Part shown: positions 8,469 through 14,913 of the stretch, one piece after another | How positions within the stretch are numbered: position 1 is the first letter of the stretch | Layout: each line of letters starts with the position of its first letter | DNA from: Clostridia bacterium | Lineage (GTDB): Bacteria; Bacillota; Clostridia; Christensenellales; CAG-314 | Length of the DNA: 56,186 bases | Assembly: GCA_900769665.1 (NCBI GenBank) | Contig: CAAGHL010000033.1 | Coordinates: 1-56,186 of the forward strand | Direction of reading: 5' to 3' | The notes under the pieces: generated by a model | Databases searched by the model: none | Told to the model about the DNA's origin: nothing | Seen by the model: only the letters and a program-made list of their open reading frames with translations | Translations under genes and position numbers: made by a program

Positions 8469-9410
8469 ATGTTCGGATACTTAAACATTCAAGGCGACAA
8501 GCTTGCCGACGGTAAGCGCGGCTTGTGGCAAACATTTATGTGCGGACTGTGCTTGTCCACCAAAAACAAAGTGGGCAACGTGGCGCGTATGTTTGTCAAC
8601 AACGATGTCAATGCTTTCAATGTTTTGTTTCACAGTATTTGCAACGTCGACGTTACGGTGTACAACGCTACTTGCGTGGCACATCCGCTAAAAAAGCGTA
8701 CCTTGTTGGACGTGACGGAAATCACCGACAAACTTGCGTTGGCTAACGTGCTGTTGATGTACTGGAATTTGTACGACGACGTGGTGGACGGCGGCGCAAG
8801 TATTAAAAAGCGTGTTGCCCTTGCGGCGGTAAAACCTGCTTACGACAAGGCACGCAAGATGTGGGCGGATTTGGACAAGTCCATTGCCGACAACTATGCG
8901 GCGTTGCGTAGCGCAGAGGAGCGTGGCGAAACGAGTATAGACAGGGTGTCCCATCACTTTGCTAGGCTTGCCGAGCAGTTTGCCGAAGCGGTGCTTGGTG
9001 ACAAATGCACGGAACACGCCAAGACCCTTTGCTACAACTTGGGCAAGTGGATTTACCTAATCGACGCATTGGACGACGTGGCAAAGGACATCAAAAAGGG
9101 TAACTACAACCCATTTGTTGCGGCTTACAGAGCTACGAGCGTCGATGACGTGACGGCGCATGAGGATGAAATACGGTTTGTTTTGCTGACATTGCTCAAC
9201 CGCATTGCGCAGGCTTACAACGACCTCAACCTGACCAAGTACAGGTGTATTTTGGACAATATCTTGCTTGTGTACATCCGCAACGAAACGGCTCGGCTGA
9301 CGCATTGCGAGATAGCGGTAGGCGGTTGTGGTGACGCCGCACAGTGCAACAACGTCGGCGCCGAACAAGGCAACGATGTGGCAGATAAGACGACTTCGAA
9401 AAACGGTTAA
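8469..9410 (+). CDS. DUF5685 family protein (copy 2), isoprenoid-synthase-like Asp motifs
   Basis: 313 residues with the family start MFGYL and MCGLC (Cys25, 28). It carries LYDDVVDGG (DDxxD at 103-107) and IDALDDVAKD followed by GNYNPF (Asp199, 203, 207, Gly211, Tyr213-Asn214). The second motif resembles the D-x3-D...G-x-x-Y region of phytoene/squalene synthases. Sequence similarity to copy 1 is low outside these motifs, so the duplication is old or the two were recruited separately; they may form a heterodimer. The C-terminal 40 residues are polar and appear disordered. Function unknown. Confidence 0.65.
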   Translation: MFGYLNIQGDKLADGKRGLWQTFMCGLCLSTKNKVGNVARMFVNNDVNAFNVLFHSICNVDVTVYNATCVAHPLKKRTLLDVTEITDKLALANVLLMYWNLYDDVVDGGASIKKRVALAAVKPAYDKARKMWADLDKSIADNYAALRSAEERGETSIDRVSHHFARLAEQFAEAVLGDKCTEHAKTLCYNLGKWIYLIDALDDVAKDIKKGNYNPFVAAYRATSVDDVTAHEDEIRFVLLTLLNRIAQAYNDLNLTKYRCILDNILLVYIRNETARLTHCEIAVGGCGDAAQCNNVGAEQGNDVADKTTSKNG

Positions 9411-9549
9411 ATGTAAGCAAATTTTGCATACGTATGCGGAATTTTGTTACAAAACACCGCTAAACGAAGTGAATATACAACAAAAATAATACCGACGGCA
9501 GTTGGTTTGTCGTCGATACGGATAGGCAACGCCTTACACGGAGAGTATA

Positions 9550-10203
9550 ATGGATTACAACGCATTTGAAATATTGGGGCTTCCCTCTACGGCAACGAGA
9601 GATGAAGTAAAGGACAAATACAACGAGTTGCGCAAGCAATACCTCGAGGACCGCTTCAAACCGGGCGACGAGGGGGAGCGTGCCGCCGAAAAGTTGCAGG
9701 AGTTGGACGTGGCGTATCGTGACGCAATGGACGCAATCGACGAGCGCGAACAACGTGCCAACCGCGCGGCAAACGACGACAACGCAACAAGCGACAACGG
9801 CGCAACCGACGACTACGAAAGCATACGTCAACAAATAAAGGACAACAAACTCGACGAGGCTCAGGACGCATTGGACCAAATCATCGACCGCACCGCCGAG
9901 TGGCATTATTTGCAGTCCATTTTGTTTTACAAGCGCAATTGGTTTTTGGAGTCGAAAAAGCAGTTGGAGATGGCTTGCCAAATGGAGCCGCAAAACCAAC
10001 GCTACAAGCAAAGTTTGGACAAGTTGACTAAGATTTTGGCGTCCAACACCATCAGCCCGGATCAAATGAGGACGTCTTCGCAATCAACGGACGATGCAAG
10101 GTTTTACGACAACGGTACGTGCACCGGCAATGCGTGCGCCGACTGTTTGCTGTGTAATGCGTGTTGTAATTGCGCAAGTTGCATGGCAGGACCGGGTTGC
10201 TGA
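9550..10203 (+). CDS. J-domain-like/TPR protein with a Cys-rich C-terminus
   Basis: 217 residues. Residues 4-65 resemble a J domain (ILGLPSTATRDEVKDKYNELRKQY) but the HPD tripeptide is absent; DRFKPGD stands in its place, so DnaK stimulation is doubtful. Residues 90-170 look like TPR helices. The tail from 188 has nine Cys, including ADCLLCNACCNCASC. J-domain proteins with CC-rich tails are known to me beside DUF5685 genes in Clostridia, which supports functional linkage. The tail could bind metal or Fe-S clusters, or be acylated. GGAGAG lies seven bases before ATG 9550. Confidence 0.6.
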   Translation: MDYNAFEILGLPSTATRDEVKDKYNELRKQYLEDRFKPGDEGERAAEKLQELDVAYRDAMDAIDEREQRANRAANDDNATSDNGATDDYESIRQQIKDNKLDEAQDALDQIIDRTAEWHYLQSILFYKRNWFLESKKQLEMACQMEPQNQRYKQSLDKLTKILASNTISPDQMRTSSQSTDDARFYDNGTCTGNACADCLLCNACCNCASCMAGPGC

Positions 10204-10204
10204 T

Positions 10205-10837
10205 ATGAACAAAGCCAAGACTATCGCGGTGTGCGGACTTTGCTCGGCAGTGGCGGTGGTTTGTTTGCTGTGTTGCGCATTGCCGGGCATCAGTTGGTTT
10301 GCGTTGTTGTTGGCGGCAGGCGCAAGTATCGCCGTTTCCGTGCCGATTTTACTCAACCCAAAAAACTTGATTTTTTCACTGCTTACCTACGTTGCGGCAG
10401 GCGTTATCGGCGTGTTTGTGGGTATGCAAAACATAGTGTACATAGTGCCCGTTGTGGCTTTTTGTATGCCGACGGCTATTGTCAAGACGTACGGCGAAAG
10501 TATGCGGACTGTAAGGGCGCACTCGCACGAGGAGGCTGTTGCTCCGTTTGAAGACGGCGAGGAAGCAACCACGGTGACGGTGACCACGGCGGAAAGCAAA
10601 CCGAGGTTGTCTGCGGCGGTAAGGTGGGCGCTGTACTACCTGCTGTTGGAAGTAGGCTTGGTGCTGTCGATACTTGTTTTTAGGGCTGTTACGCCCGACG
10701 TGTTTGTCAATTTGGTCAGTACGCCGCTGTTTTGGGCGCTGATTGTGGCGGCGCAAGCGGCTCCCGTGGGGTTTGTGTGGTTGCTGACGGGGTGCATGCG
10801 TGCCCTTGTCAAAATTTTGCGCAAGATAGGTGTGTAG
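10205..10837 (+). CDS. Small integral membrane protein
   Basis: 210 residues, starting one base after the upstream stop (TGA T ATG), so probably translationally coupled. There are about six hydrophobic segments: four in 5-100, then a polar acidic loop (115-140), then two more in 140-200. The N-terminus resembles ECF-type substrate-binding or similar permeases, but not closely enough to name. As the last gene of the cluster it could export or anchor the peptide product. Function unknown. Confidence 0.55.
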   Translation: MNKAKTIAVCGLCSAVAVVCLLCCALPGISWFALLLAAGASIAVSVPILLNPKNLIFSLLTYVAAGVIGVFVGMQNIVYIVPVVAFCMPTAIVKTYGESMRTVRAHSHEEAVAPFEDGEEATTVTVTTAESKPRLSAAVRWALYYLLLEVGLVLSILVFRAVTPDVFVNLVSTPLFWALIVAAQAAPVGFVWLLTGCMRALVKILRKIGV

Positions 10838-11101
10838 CGGAGTTGCGTGTGACGGCGAGCGTTAATGCAAGCCGTTGTACGTTTTTGCGTAACAATGCGG
10901 AAATTATGTATGAAGGTTGGCATTTACTGCTTAGTAAGTTGCCGTTGTGGGCGTAGTTGTTGTTTGTTTTGTCGTCCTTTGCGGCAAACGCTAATGGAAC
11001 GCGCTGTGTGTCTGTGTGTATCTTACTAGGCAGATTTAGCTCAACTTGCAACGTCAAAACGCACAATTTTTGCGGTTTTTGCAAAAAATAGCAAATAATC
11101 A
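10838..11101. other. Intergenic, no gene seen
   Basis: About 260 bases between the peptide cluster and the tRNA promoter. Antisense frames here are non-coding. I see no terminator with a clear T tract. Confidence 0.5.
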
Positions 11102-11130
11102 TTGACTAATTTGCCCAAAAATGGTATTCT
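11102..11130 (+). promoter_or_regulatory. Promoter of tRNA-Ser
   Basis: TTGACT (11102-11107), 17-base spacer, TATTCT (11125-11130), about 55 bases upstream of the mature tRNA. Confidence 0.65.
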
Positions 11131-11184
11131 ATTTGGGCAGCGATGAAGCGACGAAGTACAAAAAGTTGCGGAGCAAACATATTT

Positions 11185-11273
11185 GGAGAGATGGTCGAGC
11201 GGTTTAAGGCACACGCTTGGAAAGCGTGCGAGGTTAACAGCCTCCGCAGGTTCAAATCCTGTTCTCTCCGCCA
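11185..11273 (+). tRNA. tRNA-Ser (GGA)
   Basis: An 89-base type II tRNA. The acceptor GGAGAGA pairs with TCTCTCC (11263-11269), followed by G and an encoded CCA. The anticodon loop TTGGAAA sits between CACGC and GCGTG, giving anticodon GGA. A long variable arm (GAGGTTAACAGCCTC) and the TTCAAAT T-loop confirm serine. Its last 25 bases plus one are the left attachment site of the island. Confidence 0.97.
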
Positions 11274-11274
11274 A
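11249..11274 (+). repeat. attL: 26-bp core of the tRNA-Ser island
   Basis: The T-arm to CCA end of tRNA-Ser, identical over 26 bases to 55577-55602. Integration left the tRNA gene whole here and a copy of its 3' end at the far side. Confidence 0.93.
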
Positions 11275-11332
11275 GGACGCAATATATTGTGGTTTTGAGA
11301 TTTCTCAAACACAACATATTGTGTCCTTTTTT
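11275..11332 (+). terminator. Element-borne terminator after tRNA-Ser
   Basis: A long hairpin (GGAC-CAATAT...ATATTG-GTCC with an inner TTTGAG/CTCAAA) followed by TTTTTT. It begins directly after attL, so the island supplies the tRNA with a new terminator. Confidence 0.75.
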
Positions 11333-11338
11333 CTTTCG

Positions 11339-11391
11339 CAACTCATTTTTTGACCCATTTTTGGGTCAAAATTGGGTCAAAAATTGAGTTG
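11339..11391. repeat. Inverted TTTGACCCA repeats, probable integrase arm sites
   Basis: Two 19-base arms (11339-11357 and 11373-11391) pair with one mismatch, and the loop holds a further TGGGTCAAAA. The 12-mer TTTGACCCAATT (minus strand, 11370-11381) recurs exactly beside attR (55562-55573). A T tract follows, so it may also terminate transcription. Confidence 0.6.
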
Positions 11392-11464
11392 TTTTTGAGT
11401 ACAGTGTGTTATAAAATACGCAAGGCTTTAGCTGTAGCTGTAGAATCTTTTTCTTTAGTTTTAC

Positions 11465-12418
11465 TTATAATAAGTAAACTAATTTTTCAGCTTGTTTTTG
11501 TTGAAATTGCATATTAAAATGCGTATAAACGCTTGCGGTAATGTTGCCTAGGGAGTGACCTGTCCACAGAGAAACTAGCTCGTTGTCAATTCCACACTCT
11601 CTTGCGCGAGTGGTGAACGTGTGTCGAAGATCTTTCAAAGTGTGTCCGGGACATAGCTTGGCAAAAGCCATTGAAAGGTGCTTTACGTCCACTCGCTTGC
11701 AACGTCCGACAACGTTTTGTTTGTAATACGGAAACATTGGTACGGTGCGATACAATACTTTTTGATAGCTTTTAAGTTTACCGTTTTTAATAGTCAATGT
11801 GTTTTCTTTCAAGTTTTCTTCAACTTCGTTTACTTCGCAGGCGCGTACTCCGCAATAGAGCATTCGTAAAAATGAGTATTCGTAATAGTTACCTTTGATA
11901 GCTTTAACGAATTGTAGTTCTTCATCGTAAGTCAATGCAATGCCTTTAGTGCGTTCATGCTTTGGTACAAAGACAGCTTTCATTGGATTGTACGAAAGCA
12001 AGCCGTTGTTTACAGCATATTCCAAAATGCCGGTCATTAAGGCCTTTACGTCTTCGCAGACACGGGGTATTTCATCGTGTAATTTATTGAAATGAGGTTG
12101 TAACATTTTGGCGGTAATGTCTTTTAACCGGTAATTTGCGTAGTTTGGTGTTATGTGATTTTTGTATGTATTCATTAGCGACTTAAATGATTTTTCTTTT
12201 ACCATTTTCTTTTTGACGTTTTGCATGTATTCATCGGCAAAAGGTCCAAATTTGGTAGACGCTTGTCTCTCATAACGTTTTGTTTCGGCTTGCGTTAACT
12301 CGGCTTCGTTAAACTTCTAAGCAAACTCGTTGCACAAAGCAATGTGGAAGATGTATGCTTCGTAACCGAAGTCGAAAGTGTATGTTTTGTCTTTGTATTC
12401 CGCAGTAAATTTAACCAT
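11465..12418 (-). pseudogene. int: Tyrosine recombinase (integrase) interrupted by an amber codon
   Basis: The frame from ATG 12418 (MVKFTAEYKDKTYTF) to TAA 11465 encodes 317 codons with a single in-frame TAG at codon 34 (12319-12317), one base from AAG. After it the protein continues as an AP2-like/SAM-like N-domain and a full catalytic domain: Arg in YCGVRACE (codon 192), LKDLRHTF (Arg265; Lys where His is usual), GHS (His288) and Tyr298 in SVYTHF. It points at attL and is the island's expected integrase. The amber could inactivate it, or allow a shorter product by reinitiation at ATG 12226, which keeps most of the core-binding and catalytic parts. TAG is an ordinary stop elsewhere in the window. 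Confidence 0.82.
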
Positions 12419-12436
12419 GGTGTATGTTTCCTCTCA

Positions 12437-12856
12437 TTAAGCAAATCTTTTTATGCCACCGCCAAACGAACGGATGCCAATTGTGCCGTATTCCGAGCAA
12501 GAATCATCGTCCTTGTTCCAGACATATGCGTATACCGCAAAGCCTTTTTCATAGGGGGATATAAGGTACTTCCAATCGGCTTTATACTTGGGGATGATGA
12601 GGAAGTCGTAGCACTCGCCAAACTCCAAATATTCGTGAGTTACGGCATAAACCAAGTTGCCTGTTCGTTCTTCAAATCCCTTAATCTTTTCCATCAGTTC
12701 TTCGTCCTGATACGCCCAGAAGCCTGCGTATTGTTCGAAATAACAAATTGTGTTGTCTTGCTTAAAGCCGCGAATGTACGGCTTGTAAATACCTAACTCT
12801 TCCATGAGTTCGATTGCCTTCTTTTTCTTGTCTTCAAATGTTACTGTTGTTTTCAT
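12437..12856 (-). CDS. Hypothetical accessory protein
   Basis: 139 residues from ATG 12856, chosen because the AAGG (12866-12869) is too close to the ATG at 12862. Mixed alpha/beta and aromatic-rich, no membrane segment and no motif I recognise. It lies 18 bases upstream of the integrase start on the same strand and belongs to a leftward run of small mobile-element genes. Confidence 0.6.
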   Translation of the reverse strand: MKTTVTFEDKKKKAIELMEELGIYKPYIRGFKQDNTICYFEQYAGFWAYQDEELMEKIKGFEERTGNLVYAVTHEYLEFGECYDFLIIPKYKADWKYLISPYEKGFAVYAYVWNKDDDSCSEYGTIGIRSFGGGIKRFA

Positions 12857-12882
12857 TTTCATTTTCCTTGTAATTTTTGTAT

Positions 12883-12914
12883 AAAAAAGCGAGTTGCTTA
12901 ACTGTAACTCGCTT
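12883..12914 (-). terminator. Terminator after ardA (minus strand)
   Basis: AAGCGAGTT and AACTCGCTT (9 bp, loop 10) with a T tract on the minus strand. Confidence 0.7.
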
Positions 12915-12916
12915 TG

Positions 12917-13462
12917 CTATTGAATTTCAATCAGCCCGTTGCTGTATTCGTATACGTAATCTGCGCCACAGTATCTGCCGTATTGCTCGAAGTCGAAAAA
13001 ATCTTCCAAGTGCTCGGGCAGCTTTTCTCCGCAGCAGTGCATTATTTCTCTGCCGTAGTCGTACCAATCGTAGTTTTGCCATAGGTTGATGTCATCGTCC
13101 CAGTGTTCGCCACGGTCAGCAACTCGGCGTTCAAAATCGTCGAAATCCCGCACTTCGAGAAATGCACAAAACACGTTGTATTTGTATTCGTTGTCCAACA
13201 CACCGGATTCTTTCAATGTGTTAAACAGGTTTTCGGGATTGACGTAATCCCAGTTGACAGAGTCATCGCAAATGCCTTCGATGTCTTGTATAAACAATTC
13301 TTCGTCAATGCCGTCAAGCACAAAGCCTTCGTTTTTGAGTTCATCGGCAATTTCGTCCCAAGTGGTGTACTCGGACAAATCCAGCCATTTAGAGCCAAGC
13401 GCCCGTTCATTGCATTCGTTGTAGCTGCCCCAAGAGCCTATAACTATCTTAATACCATCCAT
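12917..13462 (-). CDS. ardA: Antirestriction protein ArdA-like
   Basis: 181 residues, acidic throughout, as expected for a DNA mimic. The start (MDGIKIVIGSWGSYNECN) fits ArdA domain 1, and the EELFIQDIEG segment matches its conserved W(A/F)IxDxEG-like region. ATG 13462 is chosen over an upstream frame because AAGGAG (13469-13474) precedes it. ArdA blocks type I restriction enzymes and helps mobile DNA establish in a new host. It overlaps the end of the preceding small gene by 14 bases. A terminator follows. Confidence 0.75.
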   Translation of the reverse strand: MDGIKIVIGSWGSYNECNERALGSKWLDLSEYTTWDEIADELKNEGFVLDGIDEELFIQDIEGICDDSVNWDYVNPENLFNTLKESGVLDNEYKYNVFCAFLEVRDFDDFERRVADRGEHWDDDINLWQNYDWYDYGREIMHCCGEKLPEHLEDFFDFEQYGRYCGADYVYEYSNGLIEIQ

Positions 13463-13565
13463 CGTAATCTCCTTCGATTGCTCTGCGTTCCTCAATCATG
13501 TCTTTTATTTCTTCAAGCAGTGCTTCAAGGTCAATAATTGGTTCTACTTTTTCTGTTTGTTCCAT
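13449..13565 (-). CDS. Small acidic protein (38 aa) upstream of ardA
   Basis: ATG 13565 has GGAGAG at a good distance (13571-13576). The product (MEQTEKVEPIIDLEALLEEI, then KDMIEERRAIEGDYDGWY) is one likely amphipathic helix with a net negative charge. Its 3' end carries the ardA ribosome site and start, so the two are probably coupled. Confidence 0.55.
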   Translation of the reverse strand: MEQTEKVEPIIDLEALLEEIKDMIEERRAIEGDYDGWY

Positions 13566-13576
13566 TGTTGCTCTCC

Positions 13577-13897
13577 TTAGTAAATTTCTTTGTCTGTAAC
13601 AATTGCATCGGTGTATTCAAACGGATCGAAATCTATTTCAAAGTGGGGCAGTACGTAAGCCATCGAGTCGTGTACGCCCGTTATAACGCCGTATGCTTGT
13701 AACCATTTAATTGCTTCATTTAGTGCTTTTTCAGTTACGTAAACATGTACTGTTTTGTACGAAAGTCTTACGGCAACAAAGTCGCTGTATGTGTCTGTCT
13801 TTTGGAAAATTGTTAGAAAGTATTGAGCAAAAGTGGTTTCGTCTTCGTCCATTACCAAGTCGATTCGTTTAATTGCTTCTCTGTATACGGTTTTCAT
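13577..13897 (-). CDS. Hypothetical accessory protein
   Basis: 106 residues from ATG 13897, preceded by AAAGGAG. It starts MKTVYREAIKRIDLVMDEDE and has a C-terminal HFEIDFDPFEY segment. No recognised domain. The first 14 codons are duplicated as a truncated piece near the right end of the island (53295-53339). Confidence 0.55.
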   Translation of the reverse strand: MKTVYREAIKRIDLVMDEDETTFAQYFLTIFQKTDTYSDFVAVRLSYKTVHVYVTEKALNEAIKWLQAYGVITGVHDSMAYVLPHFEIDFDPFEYTDAIVTDKEIY

Positions 13898-13900
13898 TTG
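13856..13900. repeat. 45-bp segment repeated at the right end (left copy)
   Basis: 43 of 45 bases match 53295-53339. It spans the start of the accessory gene at 13897. Confidence 0.85.
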
Positions 13901-13908
13901 TTTCTCCT

Positions 13909-14133
13909 TTAATTGTAAAATTCGTCTAAATAGATGCGGTCGCACATAACGCCGTACTCAAAATATTTGCCGTTGTTGTCGTCAAAAAGTTGATACGTAT
14001 CAAGAAAAACATGACCAAGACGCTGTACAGCCACGGTTATTTGTTTGTCATTTACATCAATGCAATAGAAATTCATGATACATTCACCGTCACAATAGTC
14101 ATATTGAGATTGGATATTTACCGATGTTTTCAT
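13909..14133 (-). CDS. Small hypothetical protein (74 aa)
   Basis: Starts at ATG 14133 with GAGG upstream. The product begins MKTSVNIQSQYDYCDGECIM and is beta-rich with many aromatic and acidic residues. No recognised family. Part of the leftward accessory run; it starts just past the stop of the gene upstream. Confidence 0.5.
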   Translation of the reverse strand: MKTSVNIQSQYDYCDGECIMNFYCIDVNDKQITVAVQRLGHVFLDTYQLFDDNNGKYFEYGVMCDRIYLDEFYN

Positions 14134-14134
14134 G

Positions 14135-14476
14135 TTAAAATACCTCGTACCAAGCAAAACCGTCGTAGTGGTTTTCTTTGCCGTAGCAGTGTTCTTCGTA
14201 ACGTTGTTGGAAAGAAGAAGTTCTTTCTCTTTCGGGATAAACGGCTTTGCGTTTGAGACAAAACCGAATGCCTGCAATTACACCTTTGAAAAACAATACT
14301 TGTGTGTAAGTAAGTTTCTCGTCACCCTTCATGCCGCTGTCGATGTAACGTTGCATTCTTGCAATAGCTTTCTCGTCATCGGCCACAGCGAAGTAACCAT
14401 GAGTTTCATTTTCGTTGAATATTTCGATTCCCTTCTTGAAACCGTACTTTTCAACTTTAGTAAATTCTTTTTTCAT
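14135..14476 (-). CDS. Hypothetical accessory protein
   Basis: 113 residues from ATG 14476, preceded by GGAGG (14483-14487). Charged, with a helical MKKEFTKVEKYGFKKGIEIF N-terminus. It is the first gene of the leftward run, and its 5' leader contains the TGACGTCA repeat module (copy C, 14572-14579), so this module probably carries the promoter or operator of the whole run. Confidence 0.55.
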   Translation of the reverse strand: MKKEFTKVEKYGFKKGIEIFNENETHGYFAVADDEKAIARMQRYIDSGMKGDEKLTYTQVLFFKGVIAGIRFCLKRKAVYPERERTSSFQQRYEEHCYGKENHYDGFAWYEVF

Positions 14477-14615
14477 TTTTACATACCTCCGTTTTTCTTT
14501 TTCGCCTTTCGGCGACGGTGCAGTACCACGGAAGTCAAGCACGCGTAAGGCAGTTTACTTTGCATTTCGGCTGACGTCAACGAAAACGAAAAAATTGTTT
14601 TTCGCTCCGGCAAAC

Positions 14616-14649
14616 ATAAAAAGCCCGACTTAAAAATTCAAGCCGAGCT
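14616..14649 (-). terminator. Minus-strand terminator in the divergent region
   Basis: AGCTCGGCTT/AAGTCGGGCT (minus strand, 10 bp with two G-U pairs, loop 8) followed by five T. It would stop leftward transcription entering the accessory run. Confidence 0.55.
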
Positions 14650-14694
14650 AAGACAAGATTTTTAGTTGCTTGCATTCTAACGATACGAGCAAAA

Positions 14695-14769
14695 TGTTGT
14701 CTAACCCATTAGAGATATGTATTGTGAAAAAGAATTTTTTCGCGTTGACGTCAGGTTGCCTTCCGTGGT
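14695..14769 (+). repeat. Leader-module repeat, copy A
   Basis: About 75 bases closely similar to 19200-19275, including AACCCATTAG, GATATGT, TGTGAAAAAGAAT, GCGTTGACGTCAGGTTGCC and TCCGTGGT. TTGTCT and TATTGT 17 bases apart could be a promoter. Confidence 0.8.
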
Positions 14770-14855
14770 ACAAACCCCAAGACGAAAGGCGAAAATGAAA
14801 AACGGAAAGAATCTGCCAAACATATATAAAAGAATTAATACTTTGCAGAGGTGTA

Positions 14856-14884
14856 TTGAAAACGGCTAAACCATGTGATATAAT
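14856..14884 (+). promoter_or_regulatory. Promoter of the KAP NTPase gene
   Basis: TTGAAA (14856-14861), 17-base spacer, TATAAT (14879-14884), 30 bases upstream of the start codon. Confidence 0.75.
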
Positions 14885-14913
14885 TAAATAAAAACGACAA
14901 AAGAGGAAGTGCT

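Larger units (their letters stand above)
14501..14812. repeat. Imperfect inverted repeat of a leader module around TGACGTCA
   Basis: The left arm (14501-14595, read on the minus strand) and right arm (14733-14812) share CGTTGACGTCAG, TTCCGTGGTAC and GAAAGGCGAAAA-type blocks in the same order. In the left arm the module runs straight into the ribosome site of the gene starting at 14476. The right arm has no gene directly behind it. Confidence 0.7.

Noticed and set aside
11041..11312. Antisense frames over tRNA-Ser
   Set aside because: Antisense of a tRNA gives long open frames that are often misannotated. No ribosome site, and the tRNA explains the sequence fully.
12317..12319. Idea that TAG is recoded in this element
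   Set aside because: TAG is the normal stop of several intact genes here (for example at 4410) and no other in-frame TAG interrupts a gene.
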